Shown: positions 51,530 through 61,813, numbered from the stretch's first letter. The stretch is 64,000 nt of DNA from Altericroceibacterium indicum (GCF_009828105.1 NZ_WTYQ01000002.1:620001-684000), one strand, 5' to 3'. The notes: generated by a model not told the origin, from the sequence alone. Program-made: numbers and translations.

Positions 51530-52786
51530 TCAAAGATGCGAAGCGCTTGTTGCAATCCTTGGACCATGCAAGCGGCGGAACAATCTGCCCTTTTCGCTAA
51601 ACAGAACCAGCAAAAGCGCGCACACCGAGCAGATCAGCAAAGCCAGTGCAAAAGGATGCGCCGTGCCATCATAGGCTTGCCCGATAAACAGACCCACCAC
51701 GGCCGCACCAAACATGCGGAAGAAGGCCTGAATTGAACTGGCAGCGCCAGCGATGGATGCGAAGGGCTGCATGGCGATGGAGCCAAAATTCGCCCCCAGA
51801 AAGCCCAGAAGCGCCAGATTGGTCGCCATCAAAGGCAGGAACCAGACAAGCTGGCCGGGATGTGCATGGGATACCCACACTTGCCCAAGGCTTACCAGAA
51901 TGAACAAAAGCACGCCCGTATGTGACACGCGCCTTGCGCCAAAGCGTTCAACGATGCGCGAATTGACGAGGCTGGAAACGATCATCATCGCCGCCGTTCC
52001 GCCAAACACCACCGGAAACCATTCACCAGCACCAAAATGTTCGCCGATCAACTGTTGCGCACTGTTCACATAACCAAACACGGCACCAATCAGCAGACTG
52101 GTCCCCAGCACATAGCCAACCGAAGCGCGGGTAAAGAAGGCGGTGGTCATATTGCGTGCGATAACCGGGATATCGATGGTCTGCTTATTGTTGGCATCCA
52201 GCGTTTCGGGCAGACGAATCCATACCCATGCCGATGCCACCAGCGCCAACATCGCCAGGATCAGGAAAATCCAGCGCCAGCCTGCAAACAGCAGCACCGC
52301 CTGCCCTGCGCTGGGTGCAATCACCGGCACCGTGATGAACACCGCGCCGACGATGGAGAGCAGCTTGGCCATCTTATCGCCTTCATAGCGGTCCCGGATG
52401 ATAGCGTTGGGAATCACGATCAGCCCGGCGGAAAGCAGCCCCTGAATTCCGCGCAGCACCAGCAAGGTGGTAAAATCGTGGACCATCGCCACACCCACCG
52501 AGAGTATCGAATAGATAAAGAGCGCGAATAGCAACACCGGACGGCGGCCGAAACGGTCTGCAAAAGCACCCGGCAGCAGCGTGCCAAGCCCGCCGCACAG
52601 TAGGAACACTGCCACCACAAGCTGGCGCTTATTGCCATCAATCACGTGCAATTCACGCGCCATATTATCCAGCGCGGGCAACATGCCATCAATGCTCAAC
52701 GCATGGATGGACATCATCAGGGCAACAAGGAAGATCAGCTCTCTTTCGCCAATCACTTTCGCATTGGGAGGTGTTTTCAAACTCAT
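51530..52786 (-). CDS. Bcr/CflA family multidrug efflux MFS transporter
   Basis: This 418-residue inner-membrane protein has twelve predicted helices and the drug:H+ antiporter motif GAFADRFGRRPVLL between helices 2 and 3. Bcr/CflA pumps export drugs such as bicyclomycin and chloramphenicol, and some export sulfonamides or dipeptides; the substrate here is unknown. It diverges from dinB over a 123-base region containing a 17-bp palindrome. Confidence 0.9.
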   Translation of the reverse strand: MSLKTPPNAKVIGERELIFLVALMMSIHALSIDGMLPALDNMARELHVIDGNKRQLVVAVFLLCGGLGTLLPGAFADRFGRRPVLLFALFIYSILSVGVAMVHDFTTLLVLRGIQGLLSAGLIVIPNAIIRDRYEGDKMAKLLSIVGAVFITVPVIAPSAGQAVLLFAGWRWIFLILAMLALVASAWVWIRLPETLDANNKQTIDIPVIARNMTTAFFTRASVGYVLGTSLLIGAVFGYVNSAQQLIGEHFGAGEWFPVVFGGTAAMMIVSSLVNSRIVERFGARRVSHTGVLLFILVSLGQVWVSHAHPGQLVWFLPLMATNLALLGFLGANFGSIAMQPFASIAGAASSIQAFFRMFGAAVVGLFIGQAYDGTAHPFALALLICSVCALLLVLFSEKGRLFRRLHGPRIATSASHL

Positions 52787-52853
52787 GCGCTGCCTCTAAC
52801 GATCAGATCGGTGGAAGGGAATGAGTTTTTGCACCGCACAATAGCAGATGGAA

Positions 52854-52870
52854 CAAAAGTAGTACTTTTG
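52854..52870. repeat. 17-bp palindrome between the MFS pump and dinB
   Basis: CAAAAGTAGTACTTTTG is a perfect palindrome around a central G. It lies between the divergent starts of the MFS pump (52786) and dinB (52910) and looks like a repressor site; no regulator gene is adjacent. Confidence 0.5.
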
Positions 52871-52909
52871 GGATGACGAAAGCCATCTGACCGCCTACAT
52901 TTTATCAAC

Positions 52910-54046
52910 ATGATGCCCTCGCCCCCTCCAGAGCCGTTAGCACCCTATTCGCCCGAAGGCGAGGCTAATGGCCTGCGTAAAATCATCCATGTCGATATGG
53001 ATGCGTTTTTCGCCAGCGTGGAACAGCGAGACAACCCGGCTTTGCGCGGAAAGCCCGTGGCGGTTGGCGGCTCTGCCGGGCGCGGCGTCGTGGCCGCAGC
53101 CAGCTATGAAGCGCGCAAGTTTGGGGTGCGTTCGGCCATGCCTTCGGTCACCGCGAAGCGCAAATGCCCTGACCTTATTTTCTGTTCGTCACGCTTTGAT
53201 GTGTACCGCTCCGTATCGCAGCAAATCCGGGAAATCTTCCACCATTATACGCCGCTGGTGGAGCCGCTGAGCCTTGATGAAGCCTATCTGGATGTCACCG
53301 ATGACATTCGCGGTATTGGATCAGCGACACGAATCGCGGAGCTGATCCGGACTGATATTCTGCGCGAAACCCAGCTCACCGCCAGCGCGGGCGTGTCCTA
53401 CAACAAATTTCTCGCCAAACTGGCCAGCGATCAGAACAAGCCTAACGGAACCTGCATTATCAGGCCGGGGCAAGGTGCGGCTTTTGTCCAGAGCCTGCCG
53501 ATACGCAGGTTTCACGGCGTTGGCCCGCGCGGCGCGGAGAAGATGGCGAAACTGGGCATTGAAACAGGGGCTGACCTCGCCACCAAAGACCGTGAATTTT
53601 TGCGTGCGCATTTCGGCTCCTTCGGAGACTATCTTTTCCGAGCCGCACGCGGGATTGACCTGCGCCCTGTTCGCCCGCATCGCATCCGCAAATCACTGGG
53701 TGGGGAGCGGACCTTTCGTGAAGATATTCACGAGGAAAATGCCTTGCGTGAAACGCTCGACACGATTGTCGAACTGGTGTGGGAGCGGATCGAGCGGGCA
53801 GAGGCACGTGGGAAAACCGTGACGCTGAAACTCAAATATACCGATTTCCAGCTTATCACCCGCGCCCGATCATTGCCTCGGATGGTGGCCGATAAAGCGG
53901 AATTTTCCGAGATCGGCCATGTGCTGCTCAATGATTTACTGCCCCTGCCGCAACCAATCCGCCTGATGGGCCTCACCCTCAGCAATCTGGAAGGGGCCGA
54001 TCAGGCGGAGGAAGAGGACGATTCAGCACAATTGTCGCTGCTCTGA
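52910..54046 (+). CDS. dinB: DNA polymerase IV
   Basis: DinB is a Y-family translesion polymerase. The 378-residue protein has the catalytic Asp in HVDMDAFFASVEQ (about residues 25-37), Asp/Glu in SLDEAYLDVT (about 120), a little-finger domain and a C-terminal QLSLL that fits a beta-clamp binding peptide. The N-terminal 20 residues are extra. No clear LexA site (GTTC-N7-GTTC) stands upstream. It converges on the DsbD-like gene. Confidence 0.95.
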   Translation: MMPSPPPEPLAPYSPEGEANGLRKIIHVDMDAFFASVEQRDNPALRGKPVAVGGSAGRGVVAAASYEARKFGVRSAMPSVTAKRKCPDLIFCSSRFDVYRSVSQQIREIFHHYTPLVEPLSLDEAYLDVTDDIRGIGSATRIAELIRTDILRETQLTASAGVSYNKFLAKLASDQNKPNGTCIIRPGQGAAFVQSLPIRRFHGVGPRGAEKMAKLGIETGADLATKDREFLRAHFGSFGDYLFRAARGIDLRPVRPHRIRKSLGGERTFREDIHEENALRETLDTIVELVWERIERAEARGKTVTLKLKYTDFQLITRARSLPRMVADKAEFSEIGHVLLNDLLPLPQPIRLMGLTLSNLEGADQAEEEDDSAQLSLL

Positions 54047-54054
54047 ACGAGACG

Positions 54055-56076
54055 CTATTTCGATCCTTTCGCCAGATCCACCAGACTATCGGGCGTCAGC
54101 ACTTGCGGCAGTTTCTGCGCATCACCACCACCCGCCGGATACCACAGATAGAGCGGCACGCCCGCTGCGCCATGTTCAGTGAGAAAGCGCGTGATTTCCG
54201 GATCGCGCCGGGTCCAGTCACCGCTCATCGCAGTAACGCCATTGGCCTTGAACGCATCGCGTGTAGCGGCCCGTTCAATCGCAACATTCTCATTCACTTT
54301 GCAGGTCAGGCACCAATCAGCGGTGAACCACAGGAACACCGGCCCCTTGGCCCGCGCCTTGGCGAGCGCTTGGGGAGAGAATTTCTCAGCCTTGAGCAAA
54401 CCCTGTTCAGACGACGCACCGGAGGTTTGCACGAAGGGCAGCGCAACAATGCCAACCAGGGTCAGTGCGATAGCGGCAAAGACCAGCGGCCGCTTTCCAC
54501 GCGACCAAGCCGCCAGCGCTACACCCACGCACACCGCGATAACAAGGCCCAGCGCCACATAGGCACCCCCGCCCAAACGCCACGCCAGCCACGCCAGAGC
54601 CAAGGCAGTCAGCGCCATGGGAATGCTGAGAACTTTCCGGAAAACCTCCATCCATTTGCCCGGCCGCGGTAGCAGGCGGCGCAAGGGCGGCACAAAGCCG
54701 AGTGCGAGGAAAGGCAAGCCCAGTCCCAGCCCCAAGGTCGCAAACAGCAGCAAGGCCTGCCACCACGGCAGCAGCAAAGCTGCCCCCATCGCAGCGGCCA
54801 TAAATGGCCCGGTGCATGGTGTCGCCACAAAGGCTGCCAGCAGTCCGGTAGCAAAGGCGCTTGTGCGTCCACCGCTGCGGGTGAAGGAGAAGGAGGGCAG
54901 TTCAAACAGGCCGGCAAAATTGGCCGTAATCACGCTCGCCAAAACCAACAAAGCCACCACAACGCCCGGTTCCTGCAATTGGAAGGCCCAGCCGATCTGG
55001 CTCCCTCCGGCCCGCAGGGCCAACAGCAAACCGCCCAATGCAAGGCAGGCCAGCATCACGCCGCCAGTATAGGCCAGCCCTTCACGCCGCGCTTCTGCTT
55101 CGCTTTCCCCGGCCCGTGCAAGGCTGAGCGCCTTAAGGCTGAGGATGGGAAACACGCAGGGCATGATATTAAGCAGCAGACCACCCGCTAAAGCACCCGC
55201 CAGCAGCACCCACAGCGGAGCCAGCGTGGCGCTGGAAGAACTGCCGCCCGCGACCAGCTCACCACCTGTCGGCACATCACCGGGCTTGGCGGAGAAGCTG
55301 ATGCCATTGCCATCATTATCAAGCTTCAAAATTCCGCTGACCATGCCCGGCGTATCACCCAGACCTTCACGCGGAATGTCAATCAGCAGCCTATCCCCCT
55401 TGCGGCGAAAGCTTTGTTGCCCCGTATAATCCACCAGTTGCGTCTGAGCGATGAAAACATGCGGGTCAGCCAGTTTCATCGTCGCGGGCAGCGGAATAGC
55501 CAGCCGCAGCGCATCCTTGGTCAGCGCGAATGTCCCGCTTTGATCGAGCGGAGGCGGCAGCGCAGCGCGCCAGCCGTTAAAACGCGGATCGGTGACATCG
55601 CTTGAGCCATCCGAAATGGATATATTTTGTGTCAGCGTGGCGCGTTCAGGCACGCAAATCTTGTCTGTGCAGGCGAGCCAGTTGGCTTCGACATTGATCG
55701 GCACACTGCGCCCGGCAACGGCCCCGGCCGGTACGCTAACCGGCACAAGAACCGCATAATCACCTTCATAAACGTGATTCATCAACCCCGAAATCACGAG
55801 TTGCTGCGGCAGCGGATAGAGCGGGTCACCCGCTTTCCAGCCGGCCGGAAGCTTCCATGCCAGCTCCATCCCAAAGCCCGCATCACCGGGGTTGGACCAA
55901 TAGCCATGCCAGCCCTCAGAAGGGCGGAAATGCAGCGCCAGCCAAACAATTTTTCCCGGCTGAGCAGGCCCTTCTGCAACCAGTTCGGCAGCAATATTGT
56001 TCTGTCGTGCCTGCGCGGGAGCGGCAGACAGTGAAAGGATCAATGCCGAAAAGGCAATGGCGAGCAATCTAAGCAT
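54055..56076 (-). CDS. DsbD/ScsB-like protein-disulfide reductase
   Basis: This 673-residue protein passes electrons across the inner membrane to periplasmic thiols. It has a signal peptide, a periplasmic N-terminal domain (about 25-280) with a Cys pair in WLACTDKICVPE, an eight-helix membrane domain (about 290-540) with Cys in NIMPCVFP and ATPCTGPF, and a C-terminal thioredoxin domain with CxxC in ADWCLTCK. The start at 56076 has AAGGA about 8 bases upstream. It lies between dinB (convergent) and the UbiH-type gene (divergent). Confidence 0.92.
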   Translation of the reverse strand: MLRLLAIAFSALILSLSAAPAQARQNNIAAELVAEGPAQPGKIVWLALHFRPSEGWHGYWSNPGDAGFGMELAWKLPAGWKAGDPLYPLPQQLVISGLMNHVYEGDYAVLVPVSVPAGAVAGRSVPINVEANWLACTDKICVPERATLTQNISISDGSSDVTDPRFNGWRAALPPPLDQSGTFALTKDALRLAIPLPATMKLADPHVFIAQTQLVDYTGQQSFRRKGDRLLIDIPREGLGDTPGMVSGILKLDNDGNGISFSAKPGDVPTGGELVAGGSSSSATLAPLWVLLAGALAGGLLLNIMPCVFPILSLKALSLARAGESEAEARREGLAYTGGVMLACLALGGLLLALRAGGSQIGWAFQLQEPGVVVALLVLASVITANFAGLFELPSFSFTRSGGRTSAFATGLLAAFVATPCTGPFMAAAMGAALLLPWWQALLLFATLGLGLGLPFLALGFVPPLRRLLPRPGKWMEVFRKVLSIPMALTALALAWLAWRLGGGAYVALGLVIAVCVGVALAAWSRGKRPLVFAAIALTLVGIVALPFVQTSGASSEQGLLKAEKFSPQALAKARAKGPVFLWFTADWCLTCKVNENVAIERAATRDAFKANGVTAMSGDWTRRDPEITRFLTEHGAAGVPLYLWYPAGGGDAQKLPQVLTPDSLVDLAKGSK

Positions 56077-56175
56077 GGCTAATATCCTTGCGCGCATGGT
56101 GGTGGCCGCTCTAGGGCAGAGAAGCTGAACCGGCAATGGAAAGGCCAATCGGGTTTGGATCGATTGGAAGAATAT

Positions 56176-57393
56176 ATGGGCGATAAACGTGATCTTCTGA
56201 TCCTTGGCGGCGGCCTTGTCGGCATGACGCTGGCGCTGGCTGCGGCAAAAAAGGGCATCACTTCACATGTGGTGGACCGGGCTGATCCGGCTGCGCTGAC
56301 TGCTGACAATTTTGACGGGCGCGCCTCGGCCATTTCTACCGCGAGCTGGAATCTGTTTACCAATATCGGCCTTGCCGATGCGCTGGAACCCCATGGCTGC
56401 CCGATTGCCTCCATCGCGGTGACGGACGCCATGCGCCCCGGCAGAATCGACTTCCAGCCGGAAGAGCATGAAGGCTCACTCGGTCGGATGTTCGCCAATC
56501 AGACCCTGCGCCTTGCTCTGTTCGAAGCGGCCAGAGACAATACCCTCATCAACTGGCATGCCAAAGCCGATGTGGTGGAGCGTGTGCGTGGGCCACATGG
56601 CGTATCGGCCACACTGGCGGACGGCACTGTGCTCGAAGCCAGCCTGATGGTCGCCGCAGAAGGGCGCCAGTCCCCCACCCGCAAGGAAGCCGGGCTGCAA
56701 CTGGCCCATTGGGACTATAAGCATCGCGCGCTGATCGCCGGAATCATCCACGAAAAACCGCATGACAATGTGGCGTGGGAAATCTTCTATTCCGATGGCC
56801 CCTTCGCCCTGCTCCCCATGCTCGACACTAAAGATGGCAAGCATCGCAGTGCGCTGGTGTGGACGGTGAATGAAGCCCACGCCAAAGGCTATCTCGCGCT
56901 TTCCGATGCGGCCTTCCGCGCCGAAGTCGAAAAGAAAATGCATGGCGTTTTTGGCCATGTGGAAATGAACGGCCCGCGTAGCTCCTATCCGTTGAGCTTT
57001 CAGCACACGGCACGGATCACCGCAGACCGGCTGGCGCTGGTGGGCGATGCCGCCCATGGCATTCACCCGATTGCAGGCCAGGGCCTTAATCTCGGCATTC
57101 GTGATGTCGGCACGCTGGTCAGCGTACTGGTGGACGGGATGAAGCTTGGCCTTGAACCGGGCGATGCGCAAATGCTCAAACGCTATGAAGAATGGCGCGC
57201 GCTCGATGGTTTCTCCGTCGCCGCTGCCACCGATGCACTGACATGGCTGTTCGGCATTCCCGGCAAGCTTCCCAGCGCCATCCGCCGCATGGGTATGGCC
57301 GTGGTGCAACGCACCTCACCGTTGAAGACATTCTTCATGAACGAAGCGCGCGGCATGTCTGGCGACTTGCCGGAATTGCTGCGCGAACAATAA
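56176..57393 (+). CDS. UbiH/UbiF/COQ6-type FAD-dependent hydroxylase
   Basis: This 405-residue flavoprotein probably hydroxylates a ring position in ubiquinone synthesis. It has GGGLVGMTLAL at the N-terminus (FAD), a DG-type motif near residue 155 and GDAAHGIHPIAGQGLNLG (about 295-312). The exact hydroxylation step (UbiH, UbiF, UbiI or UbiM type) cannot be assigned. The ATG at 56176 has GGAAG 5 bases upstream, so the TTG at 56155 is less likely. Confidence 0.92.
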   Translation: MGDKRDLLILGGGLVGMTLALAAAKKGITSHVVDRADPAALTADNFDGRASAISTASWNLFTNIGLADALEPHGCPIASIAVTDAMRPGRIDFQPEEHEGSLGRMFANQTLRLALFEAARDNTLINWHAKADVVERVRGPHGVSATLADGTVLEASLMVAAEGRQSPTRKEAGLQLAHWDYKHRALIAGIIHEKPHDNVAWEIFYSDGPFALLPMLDTKDGKHRSALVWTVNEAHAKGYLALSDAAFRAEVEKKMHGVFGHVEMNGPRSSYPLSFQHTARITADRLALVGDAAHGIHPIAGQGLNLGIRDVGTLVSVLVDGMKLGLEPGDAQMLKRYEEWRALDGFSVAAATDALTWLFGIPGKLPSAIRRMGMAVVQRTSPLKTFFMNEARGMSGDLPELLREQ

Positions 57394-57434
57394 GGCGCGC
57401 GCTGCCCTACCACACAATCGATTGAGCCTATCCT

Positions 57435-58064
57435 ATGTCCCTTCATAGCTGGTGGCTGTTTGCCATCTCCGTCTTCCTGCTTTCGGCAACGCCGGGGCCG
57501 AATATGCTGCATATTCTCTCGCGTAGTGTGGAAATGGGAATCAAGCGCACTACGGCGGCGATGGCCGGCTGCTTGACTGCGATGATTCTTGTTCTTGCCG
57601 GATCTGCCGCAGGGCTCAGCACCATGTTGCTTGCCCTCCCGGGTGCCTTTGAAGTGCTGCGCTATGCCGGGATTGCCTATCTTCTGTGGCTCGGCATCAA
57701 ATCATGGCGGGCAAAGATTGCGCCGATTGATGTTGGCAGTGATGAATTGCCCGCCTCACATTCTCTGGCCAAACTGTATAGCGGTGGCTTTGCGATCGCG
57801 GTGAGCAATCCCAAACTGATCCTGTTCGCCGCGGCCTTCTTTCCGCAATTCCTCAATCCGGCAGCACCCCAGCTTCCGCAGTTCGCGGTGTTGATCGGCA
57901 CTTTCGTGGTGATCGAAGTGTTTTGGTATGGCGTCTATGCGATGGGTGGGAAGTCGCTGGCACGTGTGCTCCGCCAGCCATCTATGAAACGGATGTTCAA
58001 CCGGATGACTGGCGTAATCTTTATCGGTTTCGGGCTGGCCTTGCTGAAAGCCAAGCCACAATAA
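57435..58064 (+). CDS. LysE family translocator
   Basis: This 209-residue inner-membrane exporter has about six helices with the LysE/RhtB N-terminal motif SATPGPNMLHILSRSVEMG and conserved ISNPK-like segment AVSNPKLILF. Its likely cargo is an amino acid or a derivative such as homoserine lactone. It converges on the mic60-like gene with a 5-base gap. Confidence 0.9.
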   Translation: MSLHSWWLFAISVFLLSATPGPNMLHILSRSVEMGIKRTTAAMAGCLTAMILVLAGSAAGLSTMLLALPGAFEVLRYAGIAYLLWLGIKSWRAKIAPIDVGSDELPASHSLAKLYSGGFAIAVSNPKLILFAAAFFPQFLNPAAPQLPQFAVLIGTFVVIEVFWYGVYAMGGKSLARVLRQPSMKRMFNRMTGVIFIGFGLALLKAKPQ

Positions 58065-58069
58065 ATTTT

Positions 58070-59023
58070 CTAATTGGCGTCTTCCGGACCAATGCTGGCA
58101 GGGCTCAGTTGCTCGACCGCATTTCCCGCAGAATCGCGTAATTTGCGCGGTTCGAGGATGGCGGTCATCTCCAGCAGGTCCAGTGCTTCGCGGGCGTGAG
58201 AGTAGCGCTCAGCCGCAGCAATCCAGCCGCTGGCCTGCTGCGCATTGGGGAGATTGCGGACCTCGGCAATAGCCGAATCCACCCGGTCACTTTCAAGAAA
58301 CAGCTTCGCCCGCGCAAGCCGGCGAAGCGGTGCGGGCGATGGCGTATCTTCTGACCTTATCACGAAGAGGTTTTTCATCTGGTCCTGCAACCAGCCCAGT
58401 GTGTTGCGTTCACTGCGTGCTTCAACCAGTTCGGGCGCCAAACCTTCCAGCCGGGCGATCAACTGGTCCAGCGTTACCGGATGACGCGACGCCTCGATCA
58501 CGGCGCGGACAGCATTGGGGTGAGCATCACCGAAGCGCAGGCGAAGCTGATCCGCCAGATAGCCAAGAGGTGCGCCGCGTTCAATCGCACGCCTTGTCGC
58601 AAAAGCTATTAACAGCCCTTCCGCGCGAGCAGCATTGCCCGACGCAGCCTGCGCCTGAAGATCCAGCTTGGCAAGGCGCTGTTCCATCGCCGTTACCCGC
58701 TGATCGATCCCGCCTTGTTGCTGGGCAAATTGTTCCACCGCATTACGCGTATCATCGCTTTCGCTTGCCGGGGGAAAGATCGGATTGGGACCGGCCGCAG
58801 GGGCCTGATCGCCTGCCGGGACCGGCGACGGGTTGACGTCTTTTACCGCAGGTTCACGCAGATCGATCCATTGCGGCGCATAATGCCAGGCGGCAGCGGA
58901 AGCCAGTGCGGCACCGGTTATGAAGGTAACAACGACCAGCCCCACTGTGGGTGCGATGCGTTTTATCTTGCGCTGTTGCGAGCGTGCGCGGAGCCGCTCT
59001 TCCAGATCACTTTCCATTTGCAT
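58070..59023 (-). CDS. Alphaproteobacterial Mic60 (mitofilin-like) membrane protein
   Basis: This 317-residue protein has one N-terminal membrane helix (about 26-47), a Pro-rich linker, a coiled coil (about 88-125, EQFAQQQGGIDQRVTAMEQRLAKL) and a C-terminal helical mitofilin-like domain (about 200-315). It is COG4223-like. In alphaproteobacteria the Mic60 homologue sits beside hemC/hemD, as here, and is a relative of the mitochondrial cristae organiser. It is next to hemD, with a 73-base gap. Confidence 0.85.
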   Translation of the reverse strand: MQMESDLEERLRARSQQRKIKRIAPTVGLVVVTFITGAALASAAAWHYAPQWIDLREPAVKDVNPSPVPAGDQAPAAGPNPIFPPASESDDTRNAVEQFAQQQGGIDQRVTAMEQRLAKLDLQAQAASGNAARAEGLLIAFATRRAIERGAPLGYLADQLRLRFGDAHPNAVRAVIEASRHPVTLDQLIARLEGLAPELVEARSERNTLGWLQDQMKNLFVIRSEDTPSPAPLRRLARAKLFLESDRVDSAIAEVRNLPNAQQASGWIAAAERYSHAREALDLLEMTAILEPRKLRDSAGNAVEQLSPASIGPEDAN

Positions 59024-59096
59024 CCTTTAGACGGAACATCCGGCCAGAACACCCCCTAGGGTAAAACCTTAAAGACCGGTTATCACCCGCCGACCC

Positions 59097-59795
59097 TCAA
59101 CCTTCACGCAAATCATGGCACAATTGGCCAACCAGTTCCAATAGCGCCGCTTCATTCGGCGCAGCGGCGCAGTGGCGGCCAGCCCACCCGTCACCCGCAG
59201 CCTCAGCAATACGTGGTGCAAGAGCGGCGATGTAGAGCAGCTTGCGGTTCACTCCCAGCCGGTTGCATTCTTTCACGAAATGCTGCGCCGCTGCACCTGA
59301 ATGGAGCATGATGATACCGCCCTTTGCAAGTTCACCGGCCAGCTCTCCCGGCATAGGCAAAGCCTCACTGGTATAGGCGATGCGTTCGGTCAGGGTGATG
59401 CTGGGCGGCACTGACAAAGGGCGGTGCTCAACTCCGGTAATGCGCAGCAGGTGAAGCCTCTCGCCTGCCAGACTATCGAGCACATTCTGCAAGCCGCCTT
59501 CGCCCACCAGCGCCACATGAAAGCCGCATTCAATGGCCAGCTCTGCCGTGGCTTTGCCAACCGCATAGACAGGAAGGTGGCGGCATTGATTGATCAATGC
59601 CCCGCCATGGCGAATGGCATTGGCGCTCCCGATCAACAGCCCGTCAAATTGCTCGACATCCGGCAGTTCCCAGACAAGCGGACGAATGGCAAATAGTGGC
59701 GCGCCAATGATCTCAAAGCCCTCCGCCGCGCCCCCTGCCACTGTGGCAGACAGGCCCGGTTCGGGCCGGATGGACACTATCGGAAGAGCGTTCAC
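59097..59795 (-). CDS. hemD: Uroporphyrinogen-III synthase
   Basis: HemD cyclises hydroxymethylbilane with inversion of ring D. The 232-residue protein has the two-domain HemD fold with a poorly conserved sequence; recognisable parts are the early SIRPEPG and the FTSG-like segments HSGAAAQHF in the second half. The start is GTG and overlaps the hemC stop by four bases (GTGA), which supports the assignment. Confidence 0.88.
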   Translation of the reverse strand: MNALPIVSIRPEPGLSATVAGGAAEGFEIIGAPLFAIRPLVWELPDVEQFDGLLIGSANAIRHGGALINQCRHLPVYAVGKATAELAIECGFHVALVGEGGLQNVLDSLAGERLHLLRITGVEHRPLSVPPSITLTERIAYTSEALPMPGELAGELAKGGIIMLHSGAAAQHFVKECNRLGVNRKLLYIAALAPRIAEAAGDGWAGRHCAAAPNEAALLELVGQLCHDLREG

Positions 59796-60733
59796 GGCTG
59801 ACCTGAAAAATGGGCGATGATCCCGGCGCTCGCCCGCGCCAACAAGTCGTGCGCCAATCGCGCCGGGCCGTCAGTGTCTTCAACAGCAAATCGCAACTGG
59901 CCATCGACCCGCTCCGCCCCATCCGGACTGAACAGTGCGGCGCGCATCGTAATGTGGCCGCTATCCGATTCGCACAGCGCTGCAATCGGGCTGTGGCAAT
60001 TGCCGCCAAGAGCCAAAAGCAGCGCGCGCTCAGCAAATATCTCTGTGGCGCTCTTAGGGTCGTTTATGGCGCCAATCAGTTCCTTTGTGGCGCTGTTAGA
60101 GCTCAGAATCTCAATGCCTATCGCCCCTTGCGCGGGTGCCGGAAGCCACTCTTCCGCATCGAGCGGGTGGCCCACACCATCCTCTCCCAATCGTTCCAGA
60201 CCGGCGGCGGCAAGGAAGGTCGCCTGTGCATCGCCGGCTGCCAGCTTGGCCATCCGGGTCGCCACATTTCCGCGGAACATCACCACTTTGCAATCAGGGC
60301 GGGCGTGAAGCAATTGTGCTGCACGGCGTGGTGCACTGGTCCCAACAACCGCATTTTCTGGCAGTTCAGTAATGCTGGCAGCGCCGATCAACCGGTCCCG
60401 CTTGTCAGCACGCGGAAGAATCGCCGCAATTTCCAATTCGGGCGGACGAATAGTCTCGACATCCTTCATGGAATGGACCGCAGCATCGATTTTTCCTTCC
60501 GCGAGCCAAGCGTCCAACTCTTTGGTCCAGAGCGCTTTTCCGCCAATTTCCGCCAGCGGACGGTCCTGCACCTTGTCCCCGCTAGCCAGCACTGTCACCA
60601 GTTCAACCGCGCTTTCTTCCCACCCATGCGCCGCGCATAATCTTGCGCGAGTCTGCTCGGCCTGCGCCATAGCAAGGGGGGAACGGCGCGTGCCCAGTCG
60701 CAAGCGGGGCTGGTTTTCCGATGGGTTTGTCAT
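59792..60733 (-). CDS. hemC: Hydroxymethylbilane synthase (porphobilinogen deaminase)
   Basis: HemC links four porphobilinogens into hydroxymethylbilane. The 313-residue protein has [15 protein letters not shown] at the N-terminus, the catalytic Asp91 in HSMKD, and Cys246 for the dipyrromethane cofactor in [11 protein letters not shown]. The start at 60733 follows the family length; the frame is open for another 88 codons upstream, but that part overlaps tsaD and has no family resemblance. It diverges from tsaD. Confidence 0.95.
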   Translation of the reverse strand: MTNPSENQPRLRLGTRRSPLAMAQAEQTRARLCAAHGWEESAVELVTVLASGDKVQDRPLAEIGGKALWTKELDAWLAEGKIDAAVHSMKDVETIRPPELEIAAILPRADKRDRLIGAASITELPENAVVGTSAPRRAAQLLHARPDCKVVMFRGNVATRMAKLAAGDAQATFLAAAGLERLGEDGVGHPLDAEEWLPAPAQGAIGIEILSSNSATKELIGAINDPKSATEIFAERALLLALGGNCHSPIAALCESDSGHITMRAALFSPDGAERVDGQLRFAVEDTDGPARLAHDLLARASAGIIAHFSGQP

Positions 60734-60778
60734 GCGTTTGCTTGCCCTAATTCGCATTTCAGTCCAGTGGAACCCGCC

Positions 60779-61813
60779 ATGACGCTGATCCTCGGCCTTG
60801 AAAGCAGTTGCGATGAAACCGCCGCCGCCCTGGTGGACGGCAACAGGTGCATACTTGCCCAGCATATCGCTTCGCAGGAAGCAGAACACGCGCCCTATGG
60901 TGGCGTGGTCCCCGAAATCGCTGCGCGCGCCCATGCGGAGCGGCTCGCCCCGCTGATAGAAGCAACTCTGTCCGATGCCAATGTTACGCTTGATCAAGTG
61001 GACGCCATTGCCGCCACCGCAGGCCCAGGCCTGATTGGCGGGGTGATGGTCGGCCTTGTTACTGGCAAGGCATTGGCGATGGCATCAGGCAAGCCGCTTA
61101 TCGCGGTGAATCATCTGGAAGGCCATGCCTTGAGCCCGCGTCTTGCGGATGCTTCGCTGGAATTTCCCTATGCTCTGCTGCTGGTATCGGGTGGGCATTG
61201 CCAGATTCTGCGGGTGGAAGGTGTCGGCCGTTACCAGCGCCTTGCCACCACGATTGACGATGCGCTGGGCGAAGCTTTTGATAAAAGTGCCAAAATCCTC
61301 GGCCTAGGCTATCCCGGTGGCCCAGCGATGGAGAGGCTGGCACGCGAAGGCGATCCCAAAGCCGTCCCCCTGCCGCGCCCACTCGTCGGCAGCGGAGAGG
61401 TGCATTTCTCTTTTGCTGGCCTCAAAAGCGCGGTTTTGCGCGCGCATGAGAGCGGCAAATACACGCCTGCCGATATCGCTGCGAGCTTCCAGCAAGCCGC
61501 AGTGGATTGCATCACTGACCGCCTCCGCATCGCGCTGGATGCCATGGGCCCGATCACCGCTCTGGTGGTTGCCGGCGGCGTTGCTGCGAATACCAGCATT
61601 CGTCAGGCGCTTGAAACTATTGCTGAAAATCGCAGTGTCTCTTTTGTCGCACCACCAATCGCCCTATGTACCGACAATGCAGCGATGATCGCCTGGGCAG
61701 GAGTAGAACATTTCACTCTTGGCCATAGCGATCCGCTGGATATTGCCGCGCGGCCACGCTGGCCGCTCGATCCTGATGCAGAACCCGTGCGCGGAGCTGG
61801 AGTGAAAGCATGA
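60779..61813 (+). CDS. tsaD: tRNA N6-adenosine threonylcarbamoyltransferase
   Basis: TsaD transfers the threonylcarbamoyl group to A37 of ANN-decoding tRNAs (t6A). The 344-residue protein begins [18 protein letters not shown] and has the metal-binding HARAHAERL (His pair) and HLEGHAL, plus [11 protein letters not shown] near residue 265. The ATG at 60779 is chosen; an in-frame GTG at 60767 would add four residues. It overlaps gpsA by ATGA. Confidence 0.96.
   Translation: MTLILGLESSCDETAAALVDGNRCILAQHIASQEAEHAPYGGVVPEIAARAHAERLAPLIEATLSDANVTLDQVDAIAATAGPGLIGGVMVGLVTGKALAMASGKPLIAVNHLEGHALSPRLADASLEFPYALLLVSGGHCQILRVEGVGRYQRLATTIDDALGEAFDKSAKILGLGYPGGPAMERLAREGDPKAVPLPRPLVGSGEVHFSFAGLKSAVLRAHESGKYTPADIAASFQQAAVDCITDRLRIALDAMGPITALVVAGGVAANTSIRQALETIAENRSVSFVAPPIALCTDNAAMIAWAGVEHFTLGHSDPLDIAARPRWPLDPDAEPVRGAGVKA

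Noticed and set aside
52851-52865. LexA-type SOS box before dinB.
   Set aside because: The alphaproteobacterial consensus GTTC-N7-GTTC is not met; the bases belong to a different perfect palindrome.
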